Shown here in pieces: positions 26,435-36,070 of a stretch of 64,000 bases of DNA. The notes beneath the pieces are model-generated. The model searched no databases. It worked only from the letters and a program-made list of their open reading frames with translations, and was not told the DNA's origin. The DNA comes from Cryomorpha sp963748925 (GTDB taxonomy: Bacteria > Bacteroidota > Bacteroidia > Flavobacteriales_D > Cryomorphaceae). Where the stretch lies: NCBI GenBank assembly GCA_963748925.1, contig CAVVKG010000001.1, positions 186,001 to 250,000 on the forward strand, given 5' to 3'. Numbering within the stretch: position 1 is the first letter of the stretch; every line of letters begins with the position of its first letter. A program made the position numbers and the translations under genes.

Positions 26435-27262
26435 TTACTCCAACAGTATTTTATGGCTGTATTCCTTGTTTTCTGAGTTTATCACTATCACGTGCAGACC
26501 TTTACTGAGATGGTTTAGCGCAATAGGCTTGTTCGTGATGTAGGAACGTTTGGAATAAACCAACTGGCCAAGTGAGTTGAAGAGTTGAACGGATTCAATA
26601 TCAAAATCTGCAGAAATAGTGAGAAATTCTGATGTTGGGTTTGGAAAAACCCGGATATTTCCTTCAGAAATTTCGGTGAGCCCAAGCGGATTTCCGTTTA
26701 CAGCTATATTATCAAAGTTAACTGTAAGCCATTTTGAGCTACAATCGGTATTTCTATACCTTATTCCTATGTAACTCAGACCAGGAGAGGGGGGTAAAGC
26801 AATATCCGATTTTTGACGATATTGAAAATCTGTAATGTACTCTTCGCCTCTAAAATCAAGAAGAAGTTGTATAGAAGTTGCTAATTCGGGATTCTGAGAG
26901 CCATTTAGCAAATACACCCCGATTGTATCGCCTTCCAGCGGTGTTGAAAAACCGGAAAACATATACCTGATAGAGTCAAGTGTTCCGCCTGTTTCTATCG
27001 AAAAACCTGGTGAAACGAACCAATTGTCAGTTAGAGTAATGCCCGTTGCTGGAGAATAATCGTGTGAAATACAATTTGGATCAGAGAATGCATTGGCTGA
27101 TGCGATGTTCCAATGGCTAAATTCTAATGATGCAGTTTTGTATTCTGTCCAGCCTTCTTGTTGGTTGCTATTATCGAATCCGCTATAGTAGGGAAGCGAA
27201 ACTTGTGCGATTGCAGAGAGATGTAGAAATGTAGCTATCGCAATTCCTGTAAATATTTTCAT
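26435..27262 (-). CDS. Secreted protein with T9SS type A sorting domain
   Basis: The start at ATG 27262 gives a signal peptide (MKIFTGIAIATFLHLSAIAQ), whereas the longer frame (to 27334) hides it. The middle reads as a jelly-roll-like beta domain (YYSGFDNSNQQEGWTEYKTA; DNWFVSPGFSIETGG; WLTVNFDNIAVNG), similar to cleaved-adhesin/MAM-type modules. The last 75 residues are a type A C-terminal sorting domain: IRVFPNPTSEFLTIS, VQLFNSLGQLVYS, LSKGLHVIVINSENKEYSHKILLE. It is therefore exported by the type IX system and attached to or released from the surface. It is the second gene after a lipoprotein gene. Confidence 0.85.
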   Translation of the reverse strand: MKIFTGIAIATFLHLSAIAQVSLPYYSGFDNSNQQEGWTEYKTASLEFSHWNIASANAFSDPNCISHDYSPATGITLTDNWFVSPGFSIETGGTLDSIRYMFSGFSTPLEGDTIGVYLLNGSQNPELATSIQLLLDFRGEEYITDFQYRQKSDIALPPSPGLSYIGIRYRNTDCSSKWLTVNFDNIAVNGNPLGLTEISEGNIRVFPNPTSEFLTISADFDIESVQLFNSLGQLVYSKRSYITNKPIALNHLSKGLHVIVINSENKEYSHKILLE

Positions 27263-27311
27263 GTTGATTGACCTTAAATGATTCAAATTTTGTCTTCGAT
27301 AAGCAATTGCT

Positions 27312-27965
27312 TTATTTGACCCAAACCCATCCATTTAAATTAGAGCCCAGGAGGTCCATCGTGCTGCTCACCTCAATGCCTTTTTTATCGTAAATCAGAT
27401 AGGCCTCTATATCCATAATCGGAGGTACACAGGAGATTGCCGACTTGTTAAACAGTCCAATATCACCTATTTCGTAACTAGTAATTGAGGCAATTTCATT
27501 ACCAATAAATGTTTCGCCATTAAGGTAAGTAAGTACGCAGTTATCCTGAGTCAACTCCACATCTGCCGGTTGGTTGAGGTGGATGGTATCATTTCCATAA
27601 AAGAAGAATAACCAAGAGGCCTGGCGCTCTGGTATGAGAATATAATCCTCGTTTGGATAGATGGGATAGATCGCATCTTCCATCTCTGAAAGATTTGTTG
27701 AGCCGGAAGTAAAGGTTTCTTTAAGTAAGGTAGCTGTATCAGATTCAATGACAGATAGTATCAGGGTGTCGCCAGTATATTGAAAACTATCATCCTGGCC
27801 ACATTCCTTCCTGTACTGTACATACATGTTCTGTTGTCCGGTTTTAGGAGATTTTAAACTCACATAGTTTTTTGGAGTTTCAGGATCTGATTGATTATCA
27901 TCATCTTTTGTACAGGCTGACAATAGGAGGAGAGAAGGAATTAATAAGTATACTAGATTTTTCAT
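27312..27965 (-). CDS. Predicted lipoprotein, unknown function
   Basis: The 217-residue protein starts MKNLVYLLIPSLLLLSAC (lipobox LSAC), followed by acidic TKDDDNQSD. This acidic stretch after the lipidated Cys resembles the surface-export signal for lipoproteins in Bacteroidota. The body is beta-rich (NYVSLKSPKTGQQNMYVQYR; SYEIGDIGLFNKSA). No known domain is seen. It probably forms an operon with the T9SS protein 50 bp downstream. Confidence 0.75.
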   Translation of the reverse strand: MKNLVYLLIPSLLLLSACTKDDDNQSDPETPKNYVSLKSPKTGQQNMYVQYRKECGQDDSFQYTGDTLILSVIESDTATLLKETFTSGSTNLSEMEDAIYPIYPNEDYILIPERQASWLFFFYGNDTIHLNQPADVELTQDNCVLTYLNGETFIGNEIASITSYEIGDIGLFNKSAISCVPPIMDIEAYLIYDKKGIEVSSTMDLLGSNLNGWVWVK

Positions 27966-28105
27966 TTTTATAAAGTTTAGGTTGATTAGAGTAAATCAGA
28001 CGTCTACAATTATAAGTGTCGACAATTGGAGATTGGTTACAATCTGAATTCAAAAAGTTACAAAAGACCCGAAAAGATTATAGTCTCGATTGGCGAACAA
28101 CTGCA

Positions 28106-29644
28106 TTAGAACCGGATTCCAACGCCAGCAGCAAGACTTATGCTGTAAGGCAAAGTGCGTAGTTTATCATTTTTGAATACAGGTGTTAGCCATGATTCGT
28201 ATCGAGGATTAAGCCTCAAAGAAATTTTTTCGGTTAGGCTATACTCTGCTGCCATTCCCAAATGATATGAAAAGTAATTACCAACAGTGCTGGTAGATTG
28301 CTTAAAGGAGACATTGTCAAATTCAGAAAATGAATAACTTGAACGATCTGAGAGTACGCGATCGTAGGCTAAGCCTGCACCAATTAAAAAGCACCAATTT
28401 CCCCGTGCTAATCCGTACTCAAGAATAACAGGAATTCTCATAACCTTTTGGATCCGGGTAGAATTGACGAGTGTTTCATAGTCTGTGAGAGGGCTTGCTG
28501 TTTCAATTCCATTATAAGGAAAACCGGTTTCACTAAACTCGAAATCAGCATTTCCTAGTGATGATTCGATGTTTTCGGCATAGGCCCAAACTACTTCACC
28601 ATTTATTGATGCTGATGTGAAATCAATATCGTTTGCTTTTAAAAGTATGGGGTAGGACGCTTCCTGTACCCGCTTTCTATATTCCAAACCTATTCCTACC
28701 CGCCAATCTTTATTCAAATCATAACTCAGGCTCAATCCGCCTCCGTAGTTTATGGCGGTTTGCTCAGAATTATCGAGAAAGGTAATAAAGTCGTTACTGC
28801 CTGCACTCTCAGCAGTTATCCGCCTGTAGTTGTAACTCGCTATTCCATAAGCACTAAGCATAAATTTTTCTCTCGGTAATGAGTAGTAATCTGTATCGCG
28901 GCAAGAGAACTGAGGGGTAGCAATCACATTAGATACCGAGATTGCCGTTGCGTCAATAGAATTCATCTTTTGCCTATCAAAACTCTCTGTTTCAAGCAGG
29001 GCTTGTATCTCATTCGGTGGCGTGGTTTCTATACGCTCTGTGGATGCGGTGTTCTCGTAATTGTTTTGTTCTCTTTCACGAATGTTATTTCGTTTCGGAA
29101 ATGATACTGTACTTTTATTTTCAGCTACTCCATCAATTCTATCGGATTTAGATGTGCCATTTTCATTTTCCGGTTGAGCTGACCTGTTGCTTTCTCTAAT
29201 TTGTGTAATGGTTAAAGCTGATTTGTCAATTTTTACGATGTTGATTGAATCACTCTCCTCATCCGATTTGGAGTCTTTGGAGGGCTCAACATTTTGCGTA
29301 GCAAGTGCATTATTAGTTTCGCCCGAATTGGAATTAGTTTTATCATTATTGATATTTTCTTTTTCAAATTCACTGTCAACAGTACTTTTCTGCTTTTCAT
29401 TCAATTCACTGGTTAGCTGCTTTACTTTATGGTCGAGCTCGTTTACCTGGTAAACCAAATACCCCGAAGCGCCAATAAATAGCAGTAGAAGGGCAATCAA
29501 TCCTATGCGAGAATACTTAAAACCCGCGACCTTCTTTTGTTTGTCAAGCTGCGCCTCAATGCCGTTCCACACAGTATCCGATGGCGAGGTGCTATGGTTG
29601 TTCAGCTTTTGCTGAAAGAATTTATCTATGTTGTGCTCTTCCAT
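28106..29644 (-). CDS. Sigma-factor-coupled envelope protein: anti-sigma-like N-terminus plus outer-membrane-type beta-barrel
   Basis: The 512-residue protein starts with a cytoplasmic-type segment (DKFFQQKLNNHSTSPSDTVWNGIEAQLDKQKK) like the N-termini of Bacteroidota sigma-coupled anti-sigma proteins. One membrane helix follows (about residues 45-66, IGLIALLLLFIGASGYLVYQ), then a coiled coil (VNELDHKVKQLTSELNEKQK), a low-complexity linker of about 150 residues, and a C-terminal PorT/outer-membrane-type beta-barrel (YDLNKDWRVGIGLEYRKRV; LARGNWCFLIGAGLAYD; ending AAGVGIRF). Its start codon overlaps the stop of the ECF sigma gene (TAATG). The layout suggests it holds the sigma factor at the inner membrane. 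Confidence 0.75.
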   Translation of the reverse strand: MEEHNIDKFFQQKLNNHSTSPSDTVWNGIEAQLDKQKKVAGFKYSRIGLIALLLLFIGASGYLVYQVNELDHKVKQLTSELNEKQKSTVDSEFEKENINNDKTNSNSGETNNALATQNVEPSKDSKSDEESDSINIVKIDKSALTITQIRESNRSAQPENENGTSKSDRIDGVAENKSTVSFPKRNNIREREQNNYENTASTERIETTPPNEIQALLETESFDRQKMNSIDATAISVSNVIATPQFSCRDTDYYSLPREKFMLSAYGIASYNYRRITAESAGSNDFITFLDNSEQTAINYGGGLSLSYDLNKDWRVGIGLEYRKRVQEASYPILLKANDIDFTSASINGEVVWAYAENIESSLGNADFEFSETGFPYNGIETASPLTDYETLVNSTRIQKVMRIPVILEYGLARGNWCFLIGAGLAYDRVLSDRSSYSFSEFDNVSFKQSTSTVGNYFSYHLGMAAEYSLTEKISLRLNPRYESWLTPVFKNDKLRTLPYSISLAAGVGIRF

Positions 29645-30189
29645 TAATACTTCGTTTCAAAATGTTTTTCAAGCATTTCCTGAATCATTTTACGGGCGCG
29701 GTTTAGCCTTACTTTAGAGTTTGATTCCGATATTTCAAGCTTTTCAGCTATTTCCACATGACTGTAGCCTTCGATTGCAAACATGTTGAAAACCAAACGG
29801 TAATCATCATTCAAGCTTTGAATGATTAATGTTAATTGTTTGGCTTCTAGTTCTCCCGCCGGTCCTTGTTCTACAGGTTGATCTAAAGCCGAATCGCTAT
29901 ACTCATGAGTAATCACCTTTCTTTTTGAGCTTCTTATGTGCTCAAGGGCCGTATTCACCATCACCTTTCTAATCCATGCACCTAATGGAGCAATAGGCTT
30001 GTATTGGTGAAGGTCTCTGAACACTTTTATAAATCCATCCTGTAAAATATCTTCTGCATCTTCCCGCGATTTTCCATAGCGAAGGCATAAGGCGTACATA
30101 CCATCTTTGTATTCATCATACAATGATCGCTGCGCCTTTCTATTGCCTTTTATACAGGCTTTAATGAGCTTGTTGCTTGTCTTTTTCAC
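29644..30189 (-). CDS. ECF-family RNA polymerase sigma factor
   Basis: The 181-residue protein has region 2 at about residues 24-65 (YDEYKDGMYALCLRYGKSRE; DILQDGFIKVFRDLHQY) and region 4 at 127-170 (LNDDYRLVFNMFAIEGYSH; VEIAEKLEISESNSKVRLNR). There is no region 1 or 3, as expected for ECF sigma factors. The start is GTG at 30189. It is coupled to the membrane protein at 28106 by overlapping stop and start, so that protein is the likely anti-sigma partner. Targets are unknown and may include its own operon. Confidence 0.93.
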   Translation of the reverse strand: MKKTSNKLIKACIKGNRKAQRSLYDEYKDGMYALCLRYGKSREDAEDILQDGFIKVFRDLHQYKPIAPLGAWIRKVMVNTALEHIRSSKRKVITHEYSDSALDQPVEQGPAGELEAKQLTLIIQSLNDDYRLVFNMFAIEGYSHVEIAEKLEISESNSKVRLNRARKMIQEMLEKHFETKY

Positions 30190-30266
30190 TAGGTTACTCT
30201 ATCAAGAGTGCACAATAACAGTAATTGGTTACAACTATGACGTAAAAAAGTCTCAGGCCGAAAAAA

Positions 30267-30899
30267 TCAAATCACTTTTTTAAAAATCAGAATGGTATGA
30301 ATTTCATTTTTGCCATCAGCTTTATTGTAACTAATTGGTAATTTCTCTAATAGTTTAAATCCTGATTTTTCTGATCTAGCTATCAAATAATCAGTCTCGT
30401 AATAGTGGAAGAAAAGCTGATGTCCTGAAGAGCCTGTTTGGTAATGGGAGTTGGAGTATTTTCCGTCTACATAGCTTAAATACAAGATACCGTTTGCTGA
30501 TAGTTTTTCAGCGCAGTTCTTCAAAAACTTTTTGGTCTCGGCCTTCTTCAAATAGGGTAGGCAAAATCCACTAATTATTCCATCATATAAACCGGTTAAT
30601 TTAGAAATGTCAGTCGCACTCAATGTCATGAAATCACCTCTTGGAACATTTTTCTTTGCGAGAGCTATCATGTTTACGGCATTATCAATACCCTCTATTT
30701 CAGAATTCGGAATTTTAGAGAAAACATACTTTGATATCATTCCGGGACCGCATCCTACGTCCAGTACACGTGGTTTTTTCTTTAAGTACTTGCAGAATTT
30801 GGCATACGAGGCATTATAGATGTCAAGCGGCATAAATGTTTTATCATAAATAGCAGCAATTTCGTTCCAAGTCACTAAAGTTTTATCTTTGGAGTTCAT
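30267..30899 (-). CDS. Class I SAM-dependent methyltransferase
   Basis: The 210-residue protein has motif I VLDVGCGPGMISKYVF (SAM binding) and the post-motif acidic residue in EIEGIDNAVNMIALAKKN. Motif IV is present as LYDGIISGFCLPYL. It resembles methyltransferases of the UbiE/MerR-adjacent type that act on small molecules, but the substrate cannot be named. It stands alone, divergent from the large PAS kinase gene. Confidence 0.87.
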   Translation of the reverse strand: MNSKDKTLVTWNEIAAIYDKTFMPLDIYNASYAKFCKYLKKKPRVLDVGCGPGMISKYVFSKIPNSEIEGIDNAVNMIALAKKNVPRGDFMTLSATDISKLTGLYDGIISGFCLPYLKKAETKKFLKNCAEKLSANGILYLSYVDGKYSNSHYQTGSSGHQLFFHYYETDYLIARSEKSGFKLLEKLPISYNKADGKNEIHTILIFKKVI

Positions 30900-31005
30900 A
30901 TTCTATTGGCTATTCTAAAATGATTAAATTCTACTTGTTTATAAATTGTATCACAATCAAAAAAATACAGTCTCTACGTAAATCAAATTTAAATAAATCA
31001 AAAGT

Positions 31006-31013
31006 TAAATTTG
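31006..31013 (+). promoter_or_regulatory. Putative -7 box (TAAATTTG)
   Basis: It matches TAnnTTTG exactly and ends 15 bases before ATG 31029. GGAGG starts immediately after it and could serve as the ribosome binding site, though transcription would have to start inside it or the leader be very short. Confidence 0.4.
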
Positions 31014-31028
31014 GAGGTTTAGGTATTT

Positions 31029-34000
31029 ATGTCGAGCAATAAAACGAAAGAAGCAGCTTCTCAAAGTCATGATAACTTATGGTTTTTAGAAGGAGGGGGT
31101 AAGATGGGGCAGCTAATGCGCAATAAGGATTGGACCCAGACTCCTCTAGGCAATCCCGAGGATTGGCATATTAGTCTAAAAACCATGGTTTCAGTAATGC
31201 TAAACAATCCATTTGGAATGCACATAGCCTGGGGCGAAGCGTATACTCAATTATACAATGATGGGTATATTCCAATACTTGGAGAGAATGAGCATCCTGA
31301 TGCATTGGGTGGGCTGTATCAAAATACCTATCCTGAAATATGGGAAGAAGTGACCAAACCCATGCTAAATAAGGTAGAGCAAGGAGAGTCCGTAGCCTTT
31401 AGTGATTATGAAATAGACCTAAATAGAAATGGTATTCTTCAAACTTGCTATTTTGATTTTGCTTATTCGCCAATATTTATTGAAAATGGTAAAGTAGGTG
31501 GAATTCTACTTACAACGATTGAAACTACAAAGAGAAAAGCGGCTGACCTTGCATTGAAGGAAAGCAATAATCAATTGGCTTTTGCTATCGAAGCTACAGA
31601 ACTTGGTACTTTTGATTACAACCCTGCCACGGGTACTTTTTCCGGAAATGAACGTTTGAAAGCGTGGTTTGGACTTCCACCCAAATCAGAAATACTTCTT
31701 GAGCATGCTATCGAAGCAATATCTGATAAAGATAAGGAGAGAGTGGTTCAGGCAATCAATGAAGCTTTAGATTATAAGAGCGGCGGTGTTTATGATGTTG
31801 TATATACAATAGTACACCCTGTATCAGGTAGCGAACGCATAGTAAGGGCAAAGGGTAGAGCCTGGTTTAACGAAAAGAAAGTAGCTATTCGCTTCAACGG
31901 AACTTTGCAGGATATCACTGTAACCGAGAAAAATGCCAGAAAAGTAAAGCAGAGTGAACGTAAGCTGAAGCTAATGATTCAGCAGGCGCCTGTGGCGATT
32001 ACCATTCTTAAAGGCACTGAATTTAGAATCGAAAGAGTAAATTCAAAAGCTATTGAGATTTGGGGGAATCATGTTGAAGATATGATTAACAAGCCATTTC
32101 TTGAAGCTCTGCCCGAAATGAGGAATCAGGGATTTGATAAATTGCTAAATGGAGTTTATGAAACAGGTCATTCATTTTCGGCACGTGAAATGTCTATTGA
32201 ATTATTCAGAAATGATAAGAAAACAACTAGATACATTAAATTCTCACTTGAACCTCTTTACAATTTAAATAATGATGTTTATGGGATAATGGTGGTTGGA
32301 ATTGAGGTTACTGATCAGGTACTAGCCCGCAAAAAAATCGAAGAGAGTGATAGAAAAGTTAGGAATGTTGTAGAAAATGCTTCGTTTATGATTGGTCTCT
32401 TAACGGGTAAAGATCTGGTAATTGAAATTGCCAATCAATCGATAATTGATGCGTGGGGAAAAGGAAATAATGTGATTGGTAAACGCTATTTTGACCTTTT
32501 GCCAGAACTCCGGGAACAGAAGGTATTTGACCAAGTCCAGCAGGTATATAAAACAGGAAAGCCGTTTCACATAATTAATGAACCTGTTAGTTTTTTTGTG
32601 AATGGTGTTCGAACTGAAAGATATTTTAATTACGATTTTATCCCGCTCAGAAATTTGTCCGGAGAGGTTTATGGTATCATGATATCTGCAATAGATGTTT
32701 CTGATATGATTCTCGCAAACAGGAAAATTGAAGAAGGCGAGAAACGTTTTAGAGAGTCGGTAAAGCAGGCTCCTCTTGGCATAGCTATTTTTCGTGGTGC
32801 TGATTTTACCACAGAATTAGTAAATGATACTTATCTCGAAATTGTGGGGCGATCGGAGGCTAAAGTTCTTAATAAACCGTTGTTTAAAGCGTTACCTGAA
32901 ATACGGGAGGTCGTTGAGCCACTTTTTCATGAGGTGATTGCTTCGGGAGAGTCATTTCATTCAACTGAATTACCCGTATATTTGAAACGTGGCGACTCTG
33001 AGGAGTTATGTTATTTTAATTTGGTTTATCACCCTTTGCGAGAGCCAGATAATACAATCTCGGGCATTATGATAGTTGCTACGGAAATCACATCATCTGT
33101 AAAGGCCAAAAAAGATCTTGAATTAAGTGAACTACATTTTAGAACCTTGGTAGATCGCTCACCGATAGCAATGGCTGTGCTAAGAGGTGATGAATTTGTA
33201 ATTGAAATGGCAAATGATCAAATGCTCAAAGTCTTCTGGAAAAAATCAGCCGAAGAAGTTGTGGGTCAAAAAATTCTTGACATATTTCCTGAGCTAATAG
33301 ATCAACAGTTTCCTGCACTTTTTAAGAAAGTGCTCGAGACGAATTTAAAGTATAGTGATTCAGAGGTTCGGGCTTTTGTTAGACATGGAGAAGAACTTGC
33401 CGAGTTTTATGTTGATTTGGAATATGCACCTTTAATCGAGCTAGGGGGCAAGGTGTCTGGAATAATTATAACAGCCCACGATGTGACATCGAAGGTTGCA
33501 GCACGCAAAGAATTGGAACTCGCTGAAGAAAGGATAAGACTAGCGACGGAGGCGACTGAGTTAGCTACCTGGGAGTTATCTCTTAACAGTAAAAAATTGA
33601 TTCATTCTGCCCGCATGGCGCAAATATTCGGCTTTGAGCCAGAACTTCAGCTAAGTCAAGACCAGTTGAGAAAGCAGATAGTTAAATCTGATCTGGAGAA
33701 TATTGTAAAAAAAGCCTTTAAAAAGTCACTCAAGACAGGTATCTATAAATATGAAGCCAGAATAGTTAGAACCGATGGTCAACTTTGCTGGATAAGAACA
33801 CATGGTAATTTATTCTTTGACGATGAAGGAAAGGCCGAAAGACTGATTGGAACCCTGCGTGATATTACTGAAGAAAAACGACATCAGGAGGATATTGAAG
33901 CAAGTGAACAAAAGTTTAGAACACTTGCCGATTCGATGCCGCAATTTGTCTGGACTAGTGATAAATTGGGTAATATGAATTACTTCAATAATTCGTTTCT

Positions 34001-34943
34001 CGAATATTCTCAGATGGAATTGGATGACATTGTTGATGGAAAATGGATTCGGGTAATTCATCCTGATGATAAGGAGAAAAACATCAGGAAGTGGGAGAAG
34101 TCAATAGAAACAGGTGAAGATTTCCTTTTAGAGCATAGATTTCTGCGACACGATGGAGAATATAGATGGCAGTTGAGCCGCGCAATTCCGCAGCTAGATT
34201 CTCAAGGCAATGTTTTAATGTGGGTAGGAGCCAGCGCCGACATTCATGATATGAAAGAAGTGGATCAACAGAAAGATTTCTTTATTAGCATGGCCAGTCA
34301 TGAACTCAAAACACCGCTCACTTCAATAAAAGGATATGTGCAAATATTGCAAAGCATGTATGCGGAGAGAAAAGATGATTTTTTAAAGAATTCGCTTAAT
34401 ATAATGGATAGGCAGATAAATGCACTAACCAATCTCATTTCAGATCTTCTGGATTTATCTAAAATAAAAACAGGCAGCCTCGTCCTTAAGAAGACAACCT
34501 TCCCAGTTAATGAGTTTATTAATGAGCTTATAGATCAGATGCGACAAATGAACTCTAATTGTGTTATAATATTTAATGAAATTGAGAATAGAGAAATCGT
34601 AGCAGATCGTGAGAGAATGGGACAAGTTCTTATTAATTTTCTTACCAATGCCATAAAATATTCAGGTGATTGCGATGTAGAAGTGAAAAACAGCTATGAA
34701 GAGGAGCAGTTAGTAGTTTCTGTCCGTGACTGGGGGATTGGCATAAGCAAGAAAGATCAAAAGAAAATTTTTGAAAGGTTTTATCGTGTAGAAGGAAAAA
34801 ACGAAGAGACGTATCCCGGTTTTGGAATAGGTCTTAATATTGCTGCAGAAATAATAGAACGCCACAAGGGCGAGATAGGGGTAGAAAGTGCTTTAGGCGA
34901 GGGTTCTACCTTTTACTTTAAGATACCAACTAGTGAAAATTAA
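31029..34943 (+). CDS. Multi-PAS sensor histidine kinase (about eight PAS-type domains)
   Basis: The 1304-residue protein has no membrane helix. It starts with a PAS-like module (DWTQTPLGNPEDWHISLKTM; FGMHIAWGEAYTQLYNDGYI). About seven further PAS domains follow, at roughly residues 175-295, 315-430, 440-555, 570-685, 695-810, 825-945 and 955-1075. Several of these end in the same D/E-V/I-T-x-x-x-x-A-R/K-K helix (e.g. VIGIEVTDQVLARKKIEES). The HisKA domain has His1091 (SMASHELKTPLTSI), and the HATPase has LINFLTNAIKYS, VRDWGIGISKKDQ and GFGIGLNIAAEII. Four central PAS domains are similar to one another (repeated P-L-G/A-I-x-I-F/L-R/K-G). Nine bases separate it from the receiver gene. It is presumed to sense cytoplasmic redox or ligand signals. 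Confidence 0.93.
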   Translation: MSSNKTKEAASQSHDNLWFLEGGGKMGQLMRNKDWTQTPLGNPEDWHISLKTMVSVMLNNPFGMHIAWGEAYTQLYNDGYIPILGENEHPDALGGLYQNTYPEIWEEVTKPMLNKVEQGESVAFSDYEIDLNRNGILQTCYFDFAYSPIFIENGKVGGILLTTIETTKRKAADLALKESNNQLAFAIEATELGTFDYNPATGTFSGNERLKAWFGLPPKSEILLEHAIEAISDKDKERVVQAINEALDYKSGGVYDVVYTIVHPVSGSERIVRAKGRAWFNEKKVAIRFNGTLQDITVTEKNARKVKQSERKLKLMIQQAPVAITILKGTEFRIERVNSKAIEIWGNHVEDMINKPFLEALPEMRNQGFDKLLNGVYETGHSFSAREMSIELFRNDKKTTRYIKFSLEPLYNLNNDVYGIMVVGIEVTDQVLARKKIEESDRKVRNVVENASFMIGLLTGKDLVIEIANQSIIDAWGKGNNVIGKRYFDLLPELREQKVFDQVQQVYKTGKPFHIINEPVSFFVNGVRTERYFNYDFIPLRNLSGEVYGIMISAIDVSDMILANRKIEEGEKRFRESVKQAPLGIAIFRGADFTTELVNDTYLEIVGRSEAKVLNKPLFKALPEIREVVEPLFHEVIASGESFHSTELPVYLKRGDSEELCYFNLVYHPLREPDNTISGIMIVATEITSSVKAKKDLELSELHFRTLVDRSPIAMAVLRGDEFVIEMANDQMLKVFWKKSAEEVVGQKILDIFPELIDQQFPALFKKVLETNLKYSDSEVRAFVRHGEELAEFYVDLEYAPLIELGGKVSGIIITAHDVTSKVAARKELELAEERIRLATEATELATWELSLNSKKLIHSARMAQIFGFEPELQLSQDQLRKQIVKSDLENIVKKAFKKSLKTGIYKYEARIVRTDGQLCWIRTHGNLFFDDEGKAERLIGTLRDITEEKRHQEDIEASEQKFRTLADSMPQFVWTSDKLGNMNYFNNSFLEYSQMELDDIVDGKWIRVIHPDDKEKNIRKWEKSIETGEDFLLEHRFLRHDGEYRWQLSRAIPQLDSQGNVLMWVGASADIHDMKEVDQQKDFFISMASHELKTPLTSIKGYVQILQSMYAERKDDFLKNSLNIMDRQINALTNLISDLLDLSKIKTGSLVLKKTTFPVNEFINELIDQMRQMNSNCVIIFNEIENREIVADRERMGQVLINFLTNAIKYSGDCDVEVKNSYEEEQLVVSVRDWGIGISKKDQKKIFERFYRVEGKNEETYPGFGIGLNIAAEIIERHKGEIGVESALGEGSTFYFKIPTSEN

Positions 34944-34952
34944 CTGAAACGA

Positions 34953-35327
34953 ATGCCGGAAAAAACGAAAATTCTGATTATTGACGACAATGATGACATA
35001 GTAATCATGCTTGAGGCTATGCTTAAAATGAAAGGCTATCAGGTAGCTGTGCGGACAAATACAGTTGACTTGGACAGCCATTTGCGCGAATATAAACCCG
35101 AAATAGTTCTGATGGATATGCTACTCTCTGGCAGTGATGGCCGGGAAGTTTGCCGGGGGATAAAGGCAAATCCTGAATTTTCGAACATAAACCTTATCAT
35201 GATTTCTGCGCATCCTTCGGCCAGGGAAGAATGCCTTGATGCCGGATCTGACTTTTTTCTGGCGAAGCCTTTTGAGATGAAGGACCTCTATGCTAAGGTG
35301 GCAGAAGCAACAAAAACCGATCACTAA
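34953..35327 (+). CDS. Single-domain response regulator (receiver)
   Basis: The 124-residue CheY-like protein has an acidic pocket (ILIIDDNDD), phospho-acceptor Asp55 (VLMDMLLSG) and Lys106 (FFLAKPFEM), with no output domain. It lies 9 bp after the PAS kinase gene, so it is its likely phosphate acceptor or a phosphorelay intermediate. It is followed by a terminator. Confidence 0.93.
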   Translation: MPEKTKILIIDDNDDIVIMLEAMLKMKGYQVAVRTNTVDLDSHLREYKPEIVLMDMLLSGSDGREVCRGIKANPEFSNINLIMISAHPSAREECLDAGSDFFLAKPFEMKDLYAKVAEATKTDH

Positions 35328-35354
35328 TTTTGGACCGTTGATTTATTAATTAAA

Positions 35355-35386
35355 AAAGCCGCGCCTCAGATAGAGTACGCGGCTTT
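35355..35386. terminator. Terminator between convergent genes
   Basis: AAAGCCGCG (35355-35363) pairs with CGCGGCTTT (35378-35386) with a 14-base loop, next to A- and T-runs. It serves the receiver gene (plus) and the four-helix protein gene (minus). Confidence 0.85.
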
Positions 35387-35404
35387 AATATATCACTAAG
35401 ATGC

Positions 35405-35860
35405 TTATGCAGTTGCTTCAGCATTTTGCTTCAAAGTTTCTAAATCATTCTTAGTTGCGTTTATACTTTCTACATGGTTTACTAAAATATCTGCATGACC
35501 TTTCTGTAATTCAGTAGAATTAAGAATGTCTGTATACGCATCGACGGCATGCGACTCGCCACGGATCGCTTCATCGAGCATAGCTGCATCATTGTTTGTA
35601 GAGAATATTTCGCGGATATTCATCCATGCACGGTGCAAATCGCCCTCTGTACTGCTTCCTTTTTCAGGCTTCATGCCTAGGTCACCCATGATGGCTTTAA
35701 TTTCATGGCCAAATCGATATCGTTCTTTAATGCTTTTATCCATTATTCTTTGAAAGCCTTTGTGCTCAATACCTTCTACGACTTGTTTGAAGCCTTTTTC
35801 AGCGTCATAATTTCGTTCTATTAAATGATTTAATTTCTTTTCTAGTTCTGAGTTACTCAT
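35405..35860 (-). CDS. PA2169-family (DUF2383) four-helix-bundle protein
   Basis: The 151-residue all-alpha protein has LNHLIERNYDAEKGFKQVVE, RYRFGHEIKAIMGDLGMKPE and MLDEAIRGESHAVDAYTDIL. These Glu/His-spaced helices match the PA2169 (DUF2383) ferritin-like bundle as I know it. Some relatives bind metals or respond to stress. No catalytic evidence is visible here. Confidence 0.85.
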   Translation of the reverse strand: MSNSELEKKLNHLIERNYDAEKGFKQVVEGIEHKGFQRIMDKSIKERYRFGHEIKAIMGDLGMKPEKGSSTEGDLHRAWMNIREIFSTNNDAAMLDEAIRGESHAVDAYTDILNSTELQKGHADILVNHVESINATKNDLETLKQNAEATA

Positions 35861-36070
35861 GGTTTCCTATTTTTAAGTTAAAATTGAAAAACCGATAAAA
35901 TCTCGTCAAAAGCACTTGTTTTATCAGTTTCTGTGCACTAATAGAACAGAAAGAAGCCCTGAAAGTTTAAAACCTTAGAGTTGAAAGATCGAAGAGCTAT
36001 AAAAATGCGAACCTTTGATAGCTCATTAGTCTCTAATAGAAACACCTCATTATGAAGAATACTAAATTTA

